Of a stretch of DNA of 64,000 nt, positions 37,974 through 47,828 are shown piece by piece. Under the pieces are notes generated by a model. The model ran no database searches. It had not been told where the DNA came from and was given only the letters and a program-made list of their open reading frames with translations. The translations under genes were made by a program, and so were the position numbers. The stretch covers positions 4,898,001-4,962,000 of the forward strand of contig OY970069.1 in the NCBI GenBank assembly GCA_963705325.1, in the 5' to 3' direction. Numbering within the stretch: the first letter of the stretch is position 1; every line of letters begins with the position of its first letter. This DNA comes from DATARH01 sp963705325. Its GTDB lineage: Bacteria; Pseudomonadota; Alphaproteobacteria; ATCC43930; CGMCC-115725.

Positions 37974-38057
37974 CGCATATTGCGGATATTCTGACGTCGG
38001 AATGCCGAAGATCGTCGACAGCCGTCGATGACATAAATGCGGGCAGGAGGGATCGAT

Positions 38058-39272
38058 ATGAAGAACGGTTATCGCTTCGTCGATTGCGACATGCACATCA
38101 TGGAGCCCATCGACCTGTTCGATAAACATCTCGAACCCGCATTCAAGGATCGCGTCACCTCGTCGAAGCGGCGGGTGGATGGCGGCAGTACCGGAATGCG
38201 CGGCCGACCGCTGTGGTTCTTTGACGGAACGCCGACCAGCAATGACGGCAACATTTCGCAATACAACCGCACGCGCGGCCCCCTTGTGGGCGCGCGCGGC
38301 AACAAGAATGTGATGTTCGCGGTCGAGCGCGGCTACGACGCCGAGTCCCAAGTCATGGGTATGGAGATGGAGGGCATCGACATCGCCGTGCTCTTCCCGA
38401 CGACCGGGCTGTCGTTTCTTGCGCGGGACAACATGGACCCGCAATTCTCCAATGCCATTTGCCGCGCCTACAACGACTGGATCCACGAGTTCGTCCAGCA
38501 CAGCCCCGACCAGCTGAAAATGGCGGCGATGCTGCCTATTCACGACGTCAACCTTGCCTGCCAGGAGCTCGACCGGTGCGTCAGCGAGTACGGCGCCGTC
38601 GGCGCCTTCGTACGGCCCAATTACGTCAACGGCCGCTACTGGCATTCCAACTACTGGGACCCGCTTTACGGCATGCTGCAGGAAATGCAGGTGCCGCTGT
38701 GTTTCCATGAGGGAACCGGCTCGTATTACTCGACGATCGAGCCGCGCTTCGGTGAAAACCGCTTCATGCGTCACGTTGCAAGCCACTCGACCGAGATGCA
38801 GTTGGCCCTGATCGCGATGATGCTGGGTGGCATTTTCGAGTTTTACCCGCGACTCAAGGTGGCATTTCTCGAAGCGCAGAGCTGGTGGGTTCCGGGGTTG
38901 CTCGGCCGCATCGAATGGGATCTGCGCCAGCACCGCGACGCCGATGCGCCATATCTCAAGCTCTCGCCGCTCGAATACTGGAAGCGCAACTGTTTCTCGG
39001 CGATCGAAAGCGGCGAAACCGAGGTTGGCCCGGTCGTCGAGCTTCTCGGCGGCGCCGACAATATCTGCGTGTCGAGCGACTTCCCGCATTTCAACTCCAG
39101 CTTCCCGGATGTTTCGACCCGGGTGCTGACCAATCCCAGCATCACGCCCGATATCGGCGGCAAAATCCTCGGCGGCGGCGCCCGGCTCTACGGCTTCGGC
39201 GAGGACGATTTCACCAAGGCAGAAGCGGCCGCGAAACGGCGCGGCAACCAGCCCGCCCCCGCCCGCGTCTGA
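38058..39272 (+). CDS. amidohydrolase-family protein (ACMSD-like)
   Basis: ATG 38058 follows GGGAGGGATCGAT; 404 residues. The N-terminal metal motif is V-D-C-D-M-H-I-M-E-P, and the C-terminal metal Asp lies in S-S-D-F-P-H-F. H-E-G-T-G-S and R-H-V-A-S-H-S supply further His ligands. The family covers decarboxylases and hydrolases of aromatic and carboxymuconate-type compounds. A second member follows 25 bases later, then a rhodanese-repeat gene, forming one operon. Confidence 0.88.
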   Translation: MKNGYRFVDCDMHIMEPIDLFDKHLEPAFKDRVTSSKRRVDGGSTGMRGRPLWFFDGTPTSNDGNISQYNRTRGPLVGARGNKNVMFAVERGYDAESQVMGMEMEGIDIAVLFPTTGLSFLARDNMDPQFSNAICRAYNDWIHEFVQHSPDQLKMAAMLPIHDVNLACQELDRCVSEYGAVGAFVRPNYVNGRYWHSNYWDPLYGMLQEMQVPLCFHEGTGSYYSTIEPRFGENRFMRHVASHSTEMQLALIAMMLGGIFEFYPRLKVAFLEAQSWWVPGLLGRIEWDLRQHRDADAPYLKLSPLEYWKRNCFSAIESGETEVGPVVELLGGADNICVSSDFPHFNSSFPDVSTRVLTNPSITPDIGGKILGGGARLYGFGEDDFTKAEAAAKRRGNQPAPARV

Positions 39273-39297
39273 CCCCGATCGCCGAAAGGAAGCCCCG

Positions 39298-40497
39298 ATG
39301 AGCTGGAACGGCCATACCGTCATCGACATGGACGCGCATATCCGCGAGCGCGCCGACAAATTCTTCAAGGACTATATCGACCCCGAGTACCGTGCCCCGT
39401 TCAACTTGCTGTGCGACGCGGTCGCCAGGCAGGAGGCCAAGGGCGACCGCTATGCGCTGTTCGGCAGCACCACCGCGGTCATCGAAAAGATCGAGGCCGG
39501 CCGCGCACTCGGCGTGCGCGACACGTTCGGCTTCACCGCCCGCTCCGAGATGGAGCACGGCCGGGTCGCCTTTCCGCCCGGGCGCAAGGACCCGCTGCCG
39601 CCGATCCGGCCCGAGGTCAATTGGGATGTCAAGGCGCGGCTTGAGGACATGGATCGCGCACATGTCGACGTTAACGTGCTGTTCCCGACGCACGTGTCGA
39701 GCTATTGCGCGCTGCGCGACGTCGGCTTCGAGAATGCGCTGTACCGCGCCTACCACCGCTGGGTCGTCGATTTCTGCGCCCAGGCGCCCAAACGGCTGAA
39801 ATGGACGCTCGTCGCCAACCTGCGTGACGTGCCATCGGGGGTCGCCGAACTGAAATACTGGGCCGAGCGCGACCCGAACCTGGTTGGCGTCTACATTTCG
39901 CCGCAGGCGCCAGGCGGCAAGCTGCTGGACAACCCCGACCTATATCCGTTGTACGATGTGGCGCAGGCGCTCGACCTGCCGCTTTTGGCGCATGGCGGCA
40001 CGGCGCGCCCACCCTATGGCCCTGGCACTCGCGACCTCGACGGCGCCTGGTTCCTGCTGCACGGGCTGACCAACCCGTGGGCCGGCATGGCGGCGATGGG
40101 TGCGCTGATCGGCGGCGGTATCTTCGATCTGTTCCCGCGCATTCGAGCAGCGATCATCGAGACCGCCGGAGGCTGGGTACCGGCGGTGCTGGACCGGTTT
40201 GACACCCACTACCTGATGTCGCCCGGGCACGTGCCGCACCTTAAGCGCATGCCGCGCGAGGTGATCGCAGAGGGCCGCTACTTCCACGGCATCGACAGCT
40301 GGGAGCGTTCGGTCGAATTCTGCGTCGAGCAGCTCGGCGAGGACATGTGGCTGTTCGCCAGCGATTGGCCGCATGGCGACACCGCCTGGCCCGAAGCGGT
40401 GCAGCAGACCGTCGAGCGGCCGGGACTGAGCGAGAGCGCTCGGCGCAAGCTGCTCGGCGAAAACGCGATGCGCCTCTGCCCGCGGTTGCGCGGCTGA
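39298..40497 (+). CDS. amidohydrolase-family protein (ACMSD-like), second copy
   Basis: The 399-residue protein starts 25 bases after the first copy, behind GAAAGGAAG. It has V-I-D-M-D-A-H-I-R-E-R at the N-terminus and A-S-D-W-P-H-G-D near the C-terminus, the same metal sites as its neighbour, but the two are only distantly alike. They could act in sequence or as a heteromer. Substrate unknown. Confidence 0.88.
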   Translation: MSWNGHTVIDMDAHIRERADKFFKDYIDPEYRAPFNLLCDAVARQEAKGDRYALFGSTTAVIEKIEAGRALGVRDTFGFTARSEMEHGRVAFPPGRKDPLPPIRPEVNWDVKARLEDMDRAHVDVNVLFPTHVSSYCALRDVGFENALYRAYHRWVVDFCAQAPKRLKWTLVANLRDVPSGVAELKYWAERDPNLVGVYISPQAPGGKLLDNPDLYPLYDVAQALDLPLLAHGGTARPPYGPGTRDLDGAWFLLHGLTNPWAGMAAMGALIGGGIFDLFPRIRAAIIETAGGWVPAVLDRFDTHYLMSPGHVPHLKRMPREVIAEGRYFHGIDSWERSVEFCVEQLGEDMWLFASDWPHGDTAWPEAVQQTVERPGLSESARRKLLGENAMRLCPRLRG

Positions 40498-40511
40498 GAA
40501 GGAACAGCCAA

Positions 40512-42116
40512 TTGCCTAACGCAATCAAACGCATTGATGCGCGGCAACTGAAGACGCAACTCCACGACAGCGGCGAGATCGCGCTTCTCGATGCGCGCGA
40601 GGAGGGGCCGTTTAGCCGCCGGCATTTGCTGTTGGCGTCCTGCGTGCCGCTCGGTCGGCTGGAGCTGCTGGTCGACGGGCTCGTGCCGCGCCGCTCGGCA
40701 CGGGTCGTCTGGTGCGACGATGGCGGGAACCTGGCCGCCCGCGCCGCCGCACGTATGAGCGAGCTCGGCTACACGGATGTCGCGGTCCTAGAGGGCGGGG
40801 TGGACGCGTGGGAAGCCGCCGGCAACCGCGTCTACAGCGGCGTCCACGTTCCCAGCAAGGCGTTTGCTGAAGTCGTCGAGCATGAGGCCGGCACGCCATG
40901 GATTTCCGCACCCGACCTACAGAAGCTGATCGATAGCGGGACCGATATCGCGATTTTCGATAGCCGATCTTACGAGGAGTACCACAACAACAGCATCCCC
41001 GGGGCAATCAGCGTGCCGGGCGCCGAGCTGGTGTACCGCTTCACTGATCTGACGCCGTCACCCGACACAACGGTCATCGTCAACTGCGGTGGGCGCACCC
41101 GCAGCATCATCGGCGCGCAATCGCTGATCAACGCCGGCTTCCCCAACAAGATCATGTCACTGAAGGACGGGACGATGGCCTGGCATCTGGCGGGGCTTGG
41201 TGTGGTGCAGGGAGCGACGCGGCGCCCCCCGCAAGTTTCGCCGAAGGGGCTCGCGGCGGCGCGCGAGTCAGCTGTGCGGGTAGCGGCGCGTTGCGGCATT
41301 CCCTCCATCGATAAGGCGACGCTGGAACGGTGGCGCGCTGACGCAGAAAATCGCACCCTTTACCTGCTCGACGTCCGCACCCCGGAAGAATACGAGGCCG
41401 GTCATTTGCGCGGCGCCCGCTCGGCTCCGGGTGGTCAGCTGGTCCAGGAGACCGACGCCCATGTTGCAACCTGGGGCGCGCGGATCGTGCTCGTCGATGA
41501 CAACGGCGTGCGCGCCACAATGACTGGGTCCTGGCTGAAGCAGATGGGCTGGTCGGATGTCGCCGTGCTGATCGCTGGACCGGCCGACGCCGACTGGGAG
41601 ACCGGACCGTACGTTCCGCGAGCGCTCGGGCTTGGCGAAGCGGCAGCCCCGGAAATCGCGGTTGGTGATCTCAGCCAGGCCCTGAAGGATGGAAAAACCA
41701 TTGTGGTCGATCTCGATTTCAGCCGCGGGTATGCCCAGGGCCACATCCCCGGGGCCTGGTTCGCGAAGCGAGCGCGTCTCGCCGACGCGCTAGCGAAGCT
41801 ACCGGCGGCCAACGCCATTGTGCTGGCGTCGCCGGATGGCCGATTGGCGCAATTCGCCGCGGCAGACCTGGCTGGTGTCACACCGGTTCCGGTGAAAGTC
41901 TTGGCTGGCGGCACCCGGGCGTGGACAGCGGCCGGATTACCCCTTGAACGCGGTGCTACCCACATGGCGGACGAAGCAGATGACGTCGTTCTATCGGCGC
42001 GCGAGCGCAATCAGGACCGCGAAGCGGCCATGCGCGAATACCTCGAATGGGAAATTAACCTAGTCAACGACATGGCGACCGACGACGACCACCGTTTCCG
42101 TGTCGCCGTCGCCTGA
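40512..42116 (+). CDS. protein of four tandem rhodanese domains
   Basis: TTG 40512 with AAGGAA 8 bases upstream is the best start (534 residues); the frame is open from 40347 but reads as a shadow there. Four rhodanese-like domains follow one another. Domain 1 has a Cys68 loop (V-W-C-D-D-G-G-N) and domain 2 a classic Cys192 loop (V-N-C-G-G-R-T-R-S). Domain 3 has Asp330 in place of Cys (L-V-D-D-N-G-V-R), and domain 4 has Ser440 (L-A-S-P-D-G-R-L). So two sulphurtransferase-competent and two degenerate domains are present. The C-terminal 60 residues are outside the fold. It is the third gene of the amidohydrolase operon. Confidence 0.85.
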   Translation: MPNAIKRIDARQLKTQLHDSGEIALLDAREEGPFSRRHLLLASCVPLGRLELLVDGLVPRRSARVVWCDDGGNLAARAAARMSELGYTDVAVLEGGVDAWEAAGNRVYSGVHVPSKAFAEVVEHEAGTPWISAPDLQKLIDSGTDIAIFDSRSYEEYHNNSIPGAISVPGAELVYRFTDLTPSPDTTVIVNCGGRTRSIIGAQSLINAGFPNKIMSLKDGTMAWHLAGLGVVQGATRRPPQVSPKGLAAARESAVRVAARCGIPSIDKATLERWRADAENRTLYLLDVRTPEEYEAGHLRGARSAPGGQLVQETDAHVATWGARIVLVDDNGVRATMTGSWLKQMGWSDVAVLIAGPADADWETGPYVPRALGLGEAAAPEIAVGDLSQALKDGKTIVVDLDFSRGYAQGHIPGAWFAKRARLADALAKLPAANAIVLASPDGRLAQFAAADLAGVTPVPVKVLAGGTRAWTAAGLPLERGATHMADEADDVVLSARERNQDREAAMREYLEWEINLVNDMATDDDHRFRVAVA

Positions 42117-42214
42117 GGGAGTGGCATCCGGCCCGGATTTACTCGCTCTGGTTGCCGATGACCAGCTTCGCCGAACTCGGATCTCCCAATCCAGCACCGC
42201 GCGACGATCATGAA

Positions 42215-43038
42215 ATGAGTTCGCGGCTCGTCTACGACGTTGGCATGCATCGGGGCGAGGATACCGACTTTTACTTGAAGCGTGGCCATCGCGTGGTCGG
42301 GATCGAAGCCAACCCGCACCTCGTCGCGAAGCTTCGCGCGCGGTTCAAGGACGAGATCGGCACTGGGCAGTTACGGATCATCGAGAGGGCGGTCAATAGC
42401 CAGGCTGGTGCGGCACGCTTCGCAATCAACCAAATAAATTCAGTTTGGGGAACGCTGCGCGATGAGTTTATTACCCGCAACGACGCGCTGGGCAGCCCCA
42501 GCTCGGTCATCGAGGTCGAATGTGTGACGTTTGACTAGATACTCCGCGAGTACGGCATGCGGTACTATTTGAAAATAGATATTGAAGGATGCGATTTGCT
42601 TTGCCTCGAGGCGCTAAGCGGATTTTCTGATCGGCCCCGATATGTATCTGTTGAGACAGTGGCGACGTCGCCTCAGCGCGGGGTCGCCGAAACCTTTGCG
42701 GAAATTCGGCTCTTGCACCGGCTCGGCTACAAACGTTTCCAGTATGTCGACCAGGCCCCTATCGCCCACTCCACCCACCACTTGTCCATTGAAGGGAAAC
42801 CGATAACCTATACCTTTCCTGCGGAAAGCAGCGGGCCGTTCGGGGCCGAATTGGCAGGACGCTGGCGGTCTTTCCGGATCGCGGCCTTAAGAGGCATAAG
42901 TCTGCGCCTGACCGACGATTTCTGGGGGCATGGTGGTTGGCTCGGGTCGCGGGCCGGTGCAAGCCGCTCTCTCGGACTTCGCCGTCGTCTGACCGGTCCG
43001 CGAGGCATTGGTACGATCTGCACGCGGCGATCGACTAA
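42215..43038 (+). pseudogene. FkbM-family methyltransferase interrupted by an amber stop and a late frameshift
   Basis: From ATG 42215 (M-S-S-R-L-V-Y-D-V-G-M-H-R-G-E-D-T) the SAM-binding motif and G-I-E-A-N-P follow. At 42536-42538 a TAG interrupts V-T-F-D-stop-I-L-R-E-Y-G-M, and the same frame continues with Y-Y-L-K-I-D-I-E-G-C-D, the conserved FkbM motif. Near 43010 the frame also shifts, and the expected C-terminus H-W-Y-D-L-H-A appears in another frame, ending at TAA 43036-43038. The break by a stop codon is unlike the +1 insertions elsewhere. FkbM proteins methylate sugars or other hydroxyls, often of surface glycans, fitting the next gene. Confidence 0.75.
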
Positions 43039-43073
43039 TGCCGCTAACGTCCAGACGGCAATAAGCTGAACTG

Positions 43074-45731
43074 ATGATACGTGCTGATCGTGGGTCGCCG
43101 GCAACGGAACAGCGCCCTTTGGCCCAAATTGGCTGGGCGGCGGCGCTCATCGCTGTCTTCTTGGGTGTTGTGATCTGGTTCAATGTCGTCGATTTCTACC
43201 ATAATCATTTCTTTGATCGTGGATTTATCGTCTTCGTAGACAACTTAGCACGCCTCGGATTTCTTTTTATCTTTGCATGGTTGGTCTACGCACCCGGCGC
43301 GGCTATTGGCGCGGCGCTTTGGCCAAGATCCAAGCAGCTCGGGCTGACGCCAGTCGAGCGGTGCGTGCTGGCGTTTGGGCTAGGCATCGGCTTGTGGCAC
43401 GTGGTGATGCTGATCCTCGGCATTGCTGGACTCTATTATCGGTCGGTTGTGATCGCGCTCGCCGCGATCATACTATTGGCGTCCACCCGGCCGTTCGGTG
43501 CGCTGGCGAGCGCCGCATTCCGCAGCCTCTCTCACCGGAAGCGGCAGCTCACCCCCCAAACTATTTGCATCCTCCTTATTGTTGTCTTCGCGGGATGGTT
43601 GCTGCTCTTACGCGGCCTTTATCCCAACGCCGACGGAGACTATTACGGGCATTATTTATATTATTATCTCAGCGTCCTAAATAATCACACCCTCGCGCCG
43701 AACGACGTTTGGTATCATTATTATTATTCAAAAGGATACGGACTTTTTTTCCTTGGAATGCTGCTGTCCGACCCAGAGGCACCCACTCTGGCGACATTCT
43801 CCTGCATCGTCATCGCGGCGATCGGCATGGCCGTGGTCGTATACCGCATCGCGCCTTCCTCGCTATGGCCCGGCTGCCTGGCGGCGCTCTACCTCGCGTT
43901 CAATCTGACCAGCTACCGCGACTTCGGTGGCGCCCAGTTCCAAAAGGCCCATGAACAGGTCAGCGCCTTGATCGTCCTGATGGCCTGCGCGCTGTGCATG
44001 GCGCGGGGGCCGGCGGCTCGGGTTTGGTTGACGATGGCTGTTTCCACTGCCGTGGCGGTGGCGATTATTGCCCAGCCGGTCGGAGTGCTGGTCGCCATCT
44101 ATTTCGTGGCGGTGGCTCTGTGGGCCGCGCTTCGCCGTCATTGGGAAGAAATGCGTGGGTACGGGCTGGCCGGGGTTGTGGTCGGCGGCACGGTCGCGGC
44201 GATGCTCCTGCTAAACTATTGGGTTACCGGTTTGGCCGACGACCAGGCTCTCGGATTGATGCTGCGCTTCGCCGATGTCGCGCGGCTCGATCGTTGGGGT
44301 GTACTTCCGCAATTGGTCATCCTCGCCTGGATTCGCGACAACTACTCCCACCTCACGCCCCCCGAATGGAACTGGGCGCTCGCCTCTATGCTGCCCCGAT
44401 TCCTGCGTCTCGATCAGCTTTGGGTGTTCTTTGTTGGGCCGGCTCTCGCGCTTGGCTTTTTTGCCGCGCGATGGATCGCGTCCAGGTGGCTGGAAATGTG
44501 CAGAGCCCCGTCGCCGGCGAGCGAAGGCGCGGCGGTGGGCGCCGCCACGCTGGGGCGCATTGGATCGATCGTGCTGGTGTTTGCCGTCATTTCGTTGCCG
44601 GCCGGATACCAGGAACCCTTCTCCTTTCTCAGGGTGACCAGCTTCTTTTTCCCCTTGCTGGCAATGATGGCGGCGGTGGCGGCTTGCTCCGCACCGCACG
44701 CCTCGGAACGGTTTGAAAGGCAATTACTAAACTGGATTTTGCCCGTCTTCCTGCTCGCAGCAACCGTACTTTCGTGGCATGGCGATTGGCGACAGCGTGT
44801 GGCACGAGACAGCAAAAACGCCCTGCGCTTTCTGGTTGGCGATTTCAGCCTCGCCGACGCCTATTCGCGACAGGACCTCGTGTTTCCCTTCGGGGGGATC
44901 AATCCACACACGCTGGCCGCATCCCGCCAAGTCGAGGCGGGAACCCCGATCTGGTCGACCAGTATCGATTCATACTGCGTGGCGCCCAGCTGTTGGATTG
45001 AAAGTATTCTGTCGTTCAAGCTGTCGGGGCAGCTCGACCAAATCGTCGCTGCACCACCGGAGCGTGCGAAGCAGTTATTGGAAGCAGCAGGACTTAACTA
45101 TTTTCTCGTGTCAAAGAATTCACAAATGGTTGACGTACTTCCGTATAGCAAACTCTTCGCTCCTGACACGATTGGCCGCTACCTAGCGATCAAGTGGACG
45201 GATGGTACCGCATTTCTCTTGACTTGGATCGGACCCGGTACAACGGCGATCACGCCTGAATTCATCAGAAGCTACAAGGAATTTCTGGATCAGCCTGATC
45301 CGCCGTGGACTCGGTTGCACCACTTGGCGCCGCAACTCGCCGAGGCCACCGATATGCTGCGAGGCAAATCCTGGGGCGCAGCAGCGACCTTTCCTTGGCG
45401 ATCGTTGCGATCACCCGCGCCGGAGGGAACGCTCGACATCGCCGAGGCGACCTATGGCGAGAACTGTCGCGGCTACACGCCGGCCTGGGCGCCATTCAAT
45501 ACCGTATATCGCGGGAACGCGACCGAAGCCGTGCGAGAAGCCTGTGACGGGAAAACTCAATGCCGCTTCGCGGTCGACGCGCGGCAGCTAGGCGACCCTG
45601 CGTTTGGCTGCGACAAAGATTTCTCGGTCGCCTATCGCTGCCGGCACGATGGTTCTCGACTGCGAGTGATGCTCCAGCCCGAGGCGAGTGGGAGAACGCT
45701 GGGCTTATCGTGCCCCGCTGCTCCGCCATGA
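43074..45731 (+). CDS. multi-pass membrane protein (GT-C-like) with C-terminal SUEL-type lectin domain
   Basis: The 885-residue product has about eleven membrane helices between residues 18 and 570, with aromatic-rich loops (W-Y-H-Y-Y-Y-S-K-G-Y) like those of GT-C glycosyltransferases or other polyprenol-sugar enzymes. I do not see a certain D-E/D-D motif. Residues about 785-868 form a separate module: A-T-Y-G-E-N-C, G-N-A-T, C-D-G-K-T-Q-C-R-F, G-D-P-A-F-G-C-D-K-D and V-A-Y-R-C. This is the cysteine pattern of SUEL/galactose-rhamnose-binding lectin domains. The lectin should face the periplasm. DNA here is somewhat less GC-rich than the flanking catabolic operons, which suggests transfer. It follows a broken FkbM gene and is probably a surface-glycan enzyme. 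Confidence 0.75.
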   Translation: MIRADRGSPATEQRPLAQIGWAAALIAVFLGVVIWFNVVDFYHNHFFDRGFIVFVDNLARLGFLFIFAWLVYAPGAAIGAALWPRSKQLGLTPVERCVLAFGLGIGLWHVVMLILGIAGLYYRSVVIALAAIILLASTRPFGALASAAFRSLSHRKRQLTPQTICILLIVVFAGWLLLLRGLYPNADGDYYGHYLYYYLSVLNNHTLAPNDVWYHYYYSKGYGLFFLGMLLSDPEAPTLATFSCIVIAAIGMAVVVYRIAPSSLWPGCLAALYLAFNLTSYRDFGGAQFQKAHEQVSALIVLMACALCMARGPAARVWLTMAVSTAVAVAIIAQPVGVLVAIYFVAVALWAALRRHWEEMRGYGLAGVVVGGTVAAMLLLNYWVTGLADDQALGLMLRFADVARLDRWGVLPQLVILAWIRDNYSHLTPPEWNWALASMLPRFLRLDQLWVFFVGPALALGFFAARWIASRWLEMCRAPSPASEGAAVGAATLGRIGSIVLVFAVISLPAGYQEPFSFLRVTSFFFPLLAMMAAVAACSAPHASERFERQLLNWILPVFLLAATVLSWHGDWRQRVARDSKNALRFLVGDFSLADAYSRQDLVFPFGGINPHTLAASRQVEAGTPIWSTSIDSYCVAPSCWIESILSFKLSGQLDQIVAAPPERAKQLLEAAGLNYFLVSKNSQMVDVLPYSKLFAPDTIGRYLAIKWTDGTAFLLTWIGPGTTAITPEFIRSYKEFLDQPDPPWTRLHHLAPQLAEATDMLRGKSWGAAATFPWRSLRSPAPEGTLDIAEATYGENCRGYTPAWAPFNTVYRGNATEAVREACDGKTQCRFAVDARQLGDPAFGCDKDFSVAYRCRHDGSRLRVMLQPEASGRTLGLSCPAAPP

Positions 45732-45840
45732 GGTGCCGCGCATCGGGGGCGTATCTCACGAGAGACGCGCGTACGGGTTGCGGGCCGCCGCGCCCTCGCC
45801 CATCATGAAATTCCCTGACAGGCCTTGAGGGATCGCGCCC

Positions 45841-46821
45841 ATGCAGAGCCTCTCGCCGAACCTACCGCCCGACAAGCAGCGCGAAATGCTGCGCCAGATG
45901 CTGACGATCCGCCGCTTCGAGGAACGCGCTTCAGCCGATTATCTCGGCGGCAAGATCTACGGTGTCGTGCATTGCTATATCGGCGAGGAGGCAGTCGCGG
46001 TTGGCGTCTGCAGCGCGCTCGGCCAGGGCGACCGGATCATCTCGACGCATCGCGGCCACGGCCATTGCATCGCCAAAGGCGCCGATCTCAACCGCATGAT
46101 GGCCGAGCTCTACGGCCGGCAAACCGGCTACTGCAAGGGCAAGGGCGGCTCGATGCACATCGCCGATTTTGGCATCGGCATGCTCGGCGCCAACGGCATC
46201 GTCGCCGGCGGGATTTCGATCGTTACTGGGGCCGGCCTGGCGGCGCAAATGGAAGGCAAGGGCGGCGTTGCGGTCTCGTTCTTCGGCGACGGCGCCTCCA
46301 ATGCCGGGCCCTTTCACGAGTGCCTCAATATCGCGGCGGCCTGGAAGCTGCCGATGATCTATGTCTGCGAAAACAACATGTGGGCGGCGAACACCGCGGC
46401 CGCGGCGACACATGCGCTCTCCGACGTCGCGTCGCGCGCCGCGGGCTACGGCATCCCCGGCGTCGTGGTCGACGGCAACGACGTCTTCGCGGTCTATCAG
46501 GCGGCGAACGCCGCCGTGGAGCGTGCGCGCTCGGGCGGCGGGCCGAGCCTCATCGAATGCAAGACCTATCGCTGGCGCGGCCATACCGAGCGCCGCGGTC
46601 AACTCGACTCTCGCGACAAGGCCGAGATCGAAGGCTGGCAGCGCAAGGACCCGATCGCGCTGATGGTGCGACGGCTGCGAGAGCAGGGCGAACTGGACGA
46701 CGGCGGCCTGCAAGCGATGGAGGGCGGGGTCATGGCGGCGCTGGAGGCTGCCGTCGCCTTCGCCGAGGCGAGCCCCTTCCCGCTGCCCGAGCAGGCAACC
46801 GACGACGTGTTCGCGGCCTGA
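45841..46821 (+). CDS. TPP-dependent dehydrogenase E1 alpha subunit, second copy
   Basis: The 326-residue protein is a PdhA/AcoA-type E1 alpha with G-E-E-A-V-A-V-G-V, K-G-K-G-G-S-M-H-I-A-D, and TPP motif G-D-G-A-S-N-A-G-P-F-H-E-C-L-N ... E-N-N. The start follows GAGGGATCGCGCCC. It differs clearly from the copy at 32840 and is followed by its own E1 beta, but no E2 or E3 gene follows. Confidence 0.9.
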   Translation: MQSLSPNLPPDKQREMLRQMLTIRRFEERASADYLGGKIYGVVHCYIGEEAVAVGVCSALGQGDRIISTHRGHGHCIAKGADLNRMMAELYGRQTGYCKGKGGSMHIADFGIGMLGANGIVAGGISIVTGAGLAAQMEGKGGVAVSFFGDGASNAGPFHECLNIAAAWKLPMIYVCENNMWAANTAAAATHALSDVASRAAGYGIPGVVVDGNDVFAVYQAANAAVERARSGGGPSLIECKTYRWRGHTERRGQLDSRDKAEIEGWQRKDPIALMVRRLREQGELDDGGLQAMEGGVMAALEAAVAFAEASPFPLPEQATDDVFAA

Positions 46822-46834
46822 GGGAGGACCGGAT

Positions 46835-47812
46835 ATGCGTGAGCTTACATACAACGAGGCCGCCCTCGAAGCCATCGCCGAAGAGATGCGGCGCGACCCA
46901 AAGGTCTTCTACATGTCGACCGACGCGCTGCCGCCGCTGCTCAACGAGTTCGGTCCTGATCGCGTCAAGGCAACCCCGATCGCCGAAGCGGCGTTCACCG
47001 GTATGGGCATCGGCGCGGCAGGCTGCGGCTTTCGTCCGATCGTCGACTGGCGGCAGGTGACGTTCTGCTTTGTCGCGATGGACCAGATCGTCAACCAGGC
47101 GGCGAAAATCCACTACATGTTCGGCGGCCAGGTCACCTTTCCGATCCTGTTCCGCGCCGGGGTCGGCGGCGGCGGCCGGATCGCCGCGCAGCACTCGCAG
47201 TCGCCCTATTCGATGTTCATGAACGTCGCCGGGCTGAAGATGTTCGTGCCGTCGACGCCCTACGACATGAAGGGCCTGTTGAAGACTGCGATCCGCGACA
47301 ACAACCCGGTCATCTCGTTCGAGGCGAACCGGCTGCTGGGAACCAAGGGGCCGGTTCCCGACGAGGACTACACGATCCCGCTTGGCCAGGCCGATGTGAA
47401 GCGCGAGGGCGGCGACGTCACCGTCGTCGCGCTCGCCTGGCTGGTGCACGAGGCTCTTGCCGCAGCCGAGGAGTTGGCCAAGGAAGGCGTCTCGGTCGAG
47501 GTTGTCGACCCGCGCAGCCTGGTGCCGCTCGATACGGCAACAATCCGCAACTCGGTCCGCAAGACCGGCCGTCTCGTCATCGCCGACGAGGCCGGGCCGA
47601 CCGCCGGCTTCTCGGCCGAGATCGCCGCCGTCGCCAGCGAAGACGCCGCGACCTTCGCGCGGCTGAGGGCGCCGGTGAAGCGGGTCTGCGCGCTCCAGGT
47701 GCCGATCCCCTACAGCCCCGTGCTCGAGGATCATGTCTTCCCGGACCGCAAGCGCATCCTCGCCGGCATTCGCGAGGTGCTAGAGGCGCGCGGCCCCGCC
47801 GCGGCGGCATGA
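46835..47812 (+). CDS. TPP-dependent dehydrogenase E1 beta subunit, second copy
   Basis: The 325-residue protein starts 14 bases after its alpha partner with GGGAGG before the ATG. Typical blocks are E-A-A-F-T-G-M-G-I-G-A-A, Q-H-S-Q-S-P-Y-S-M-F, and V-V-D-P-R-S-L-V-P-L-D in the transketolase C-terminal domain. With no E2 in the operon, it either uses a lipoyl partner made elsewhere or acts without acyl transfer. Confidence 0.9.
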   Translation: MRELTYNEAALEAIAEEMRRDPKVFYMSTDALPPLLNEFGPDRVKATPIAEAAFTGMGIGAAGCGFRPIVDWRQVTFCFVAMDQIVNQAAKIHYMFGGQVTFPILFRAGVGGGGRIAAQHSQSPYSMFMNVAGLKMFVPSTPYDMKGLLKTAIRDNNPVISFEANRLLGTKGPVPDEDYTIPLGQADVKREGGDVTVVALAWLVHEALAAAEELAKEGVSVEVVDPRSLVPLDTATIRNSVRKTGRLVIADEAGPTAGFSAEIAAVASEDAATFARLRAPVKRVCALQVPIPYSPVLEDHVFPDRKRILAGIREVLEARGPAAAA

Positions 47813-47828
47813 ACCCGGGGAGAGGTTG

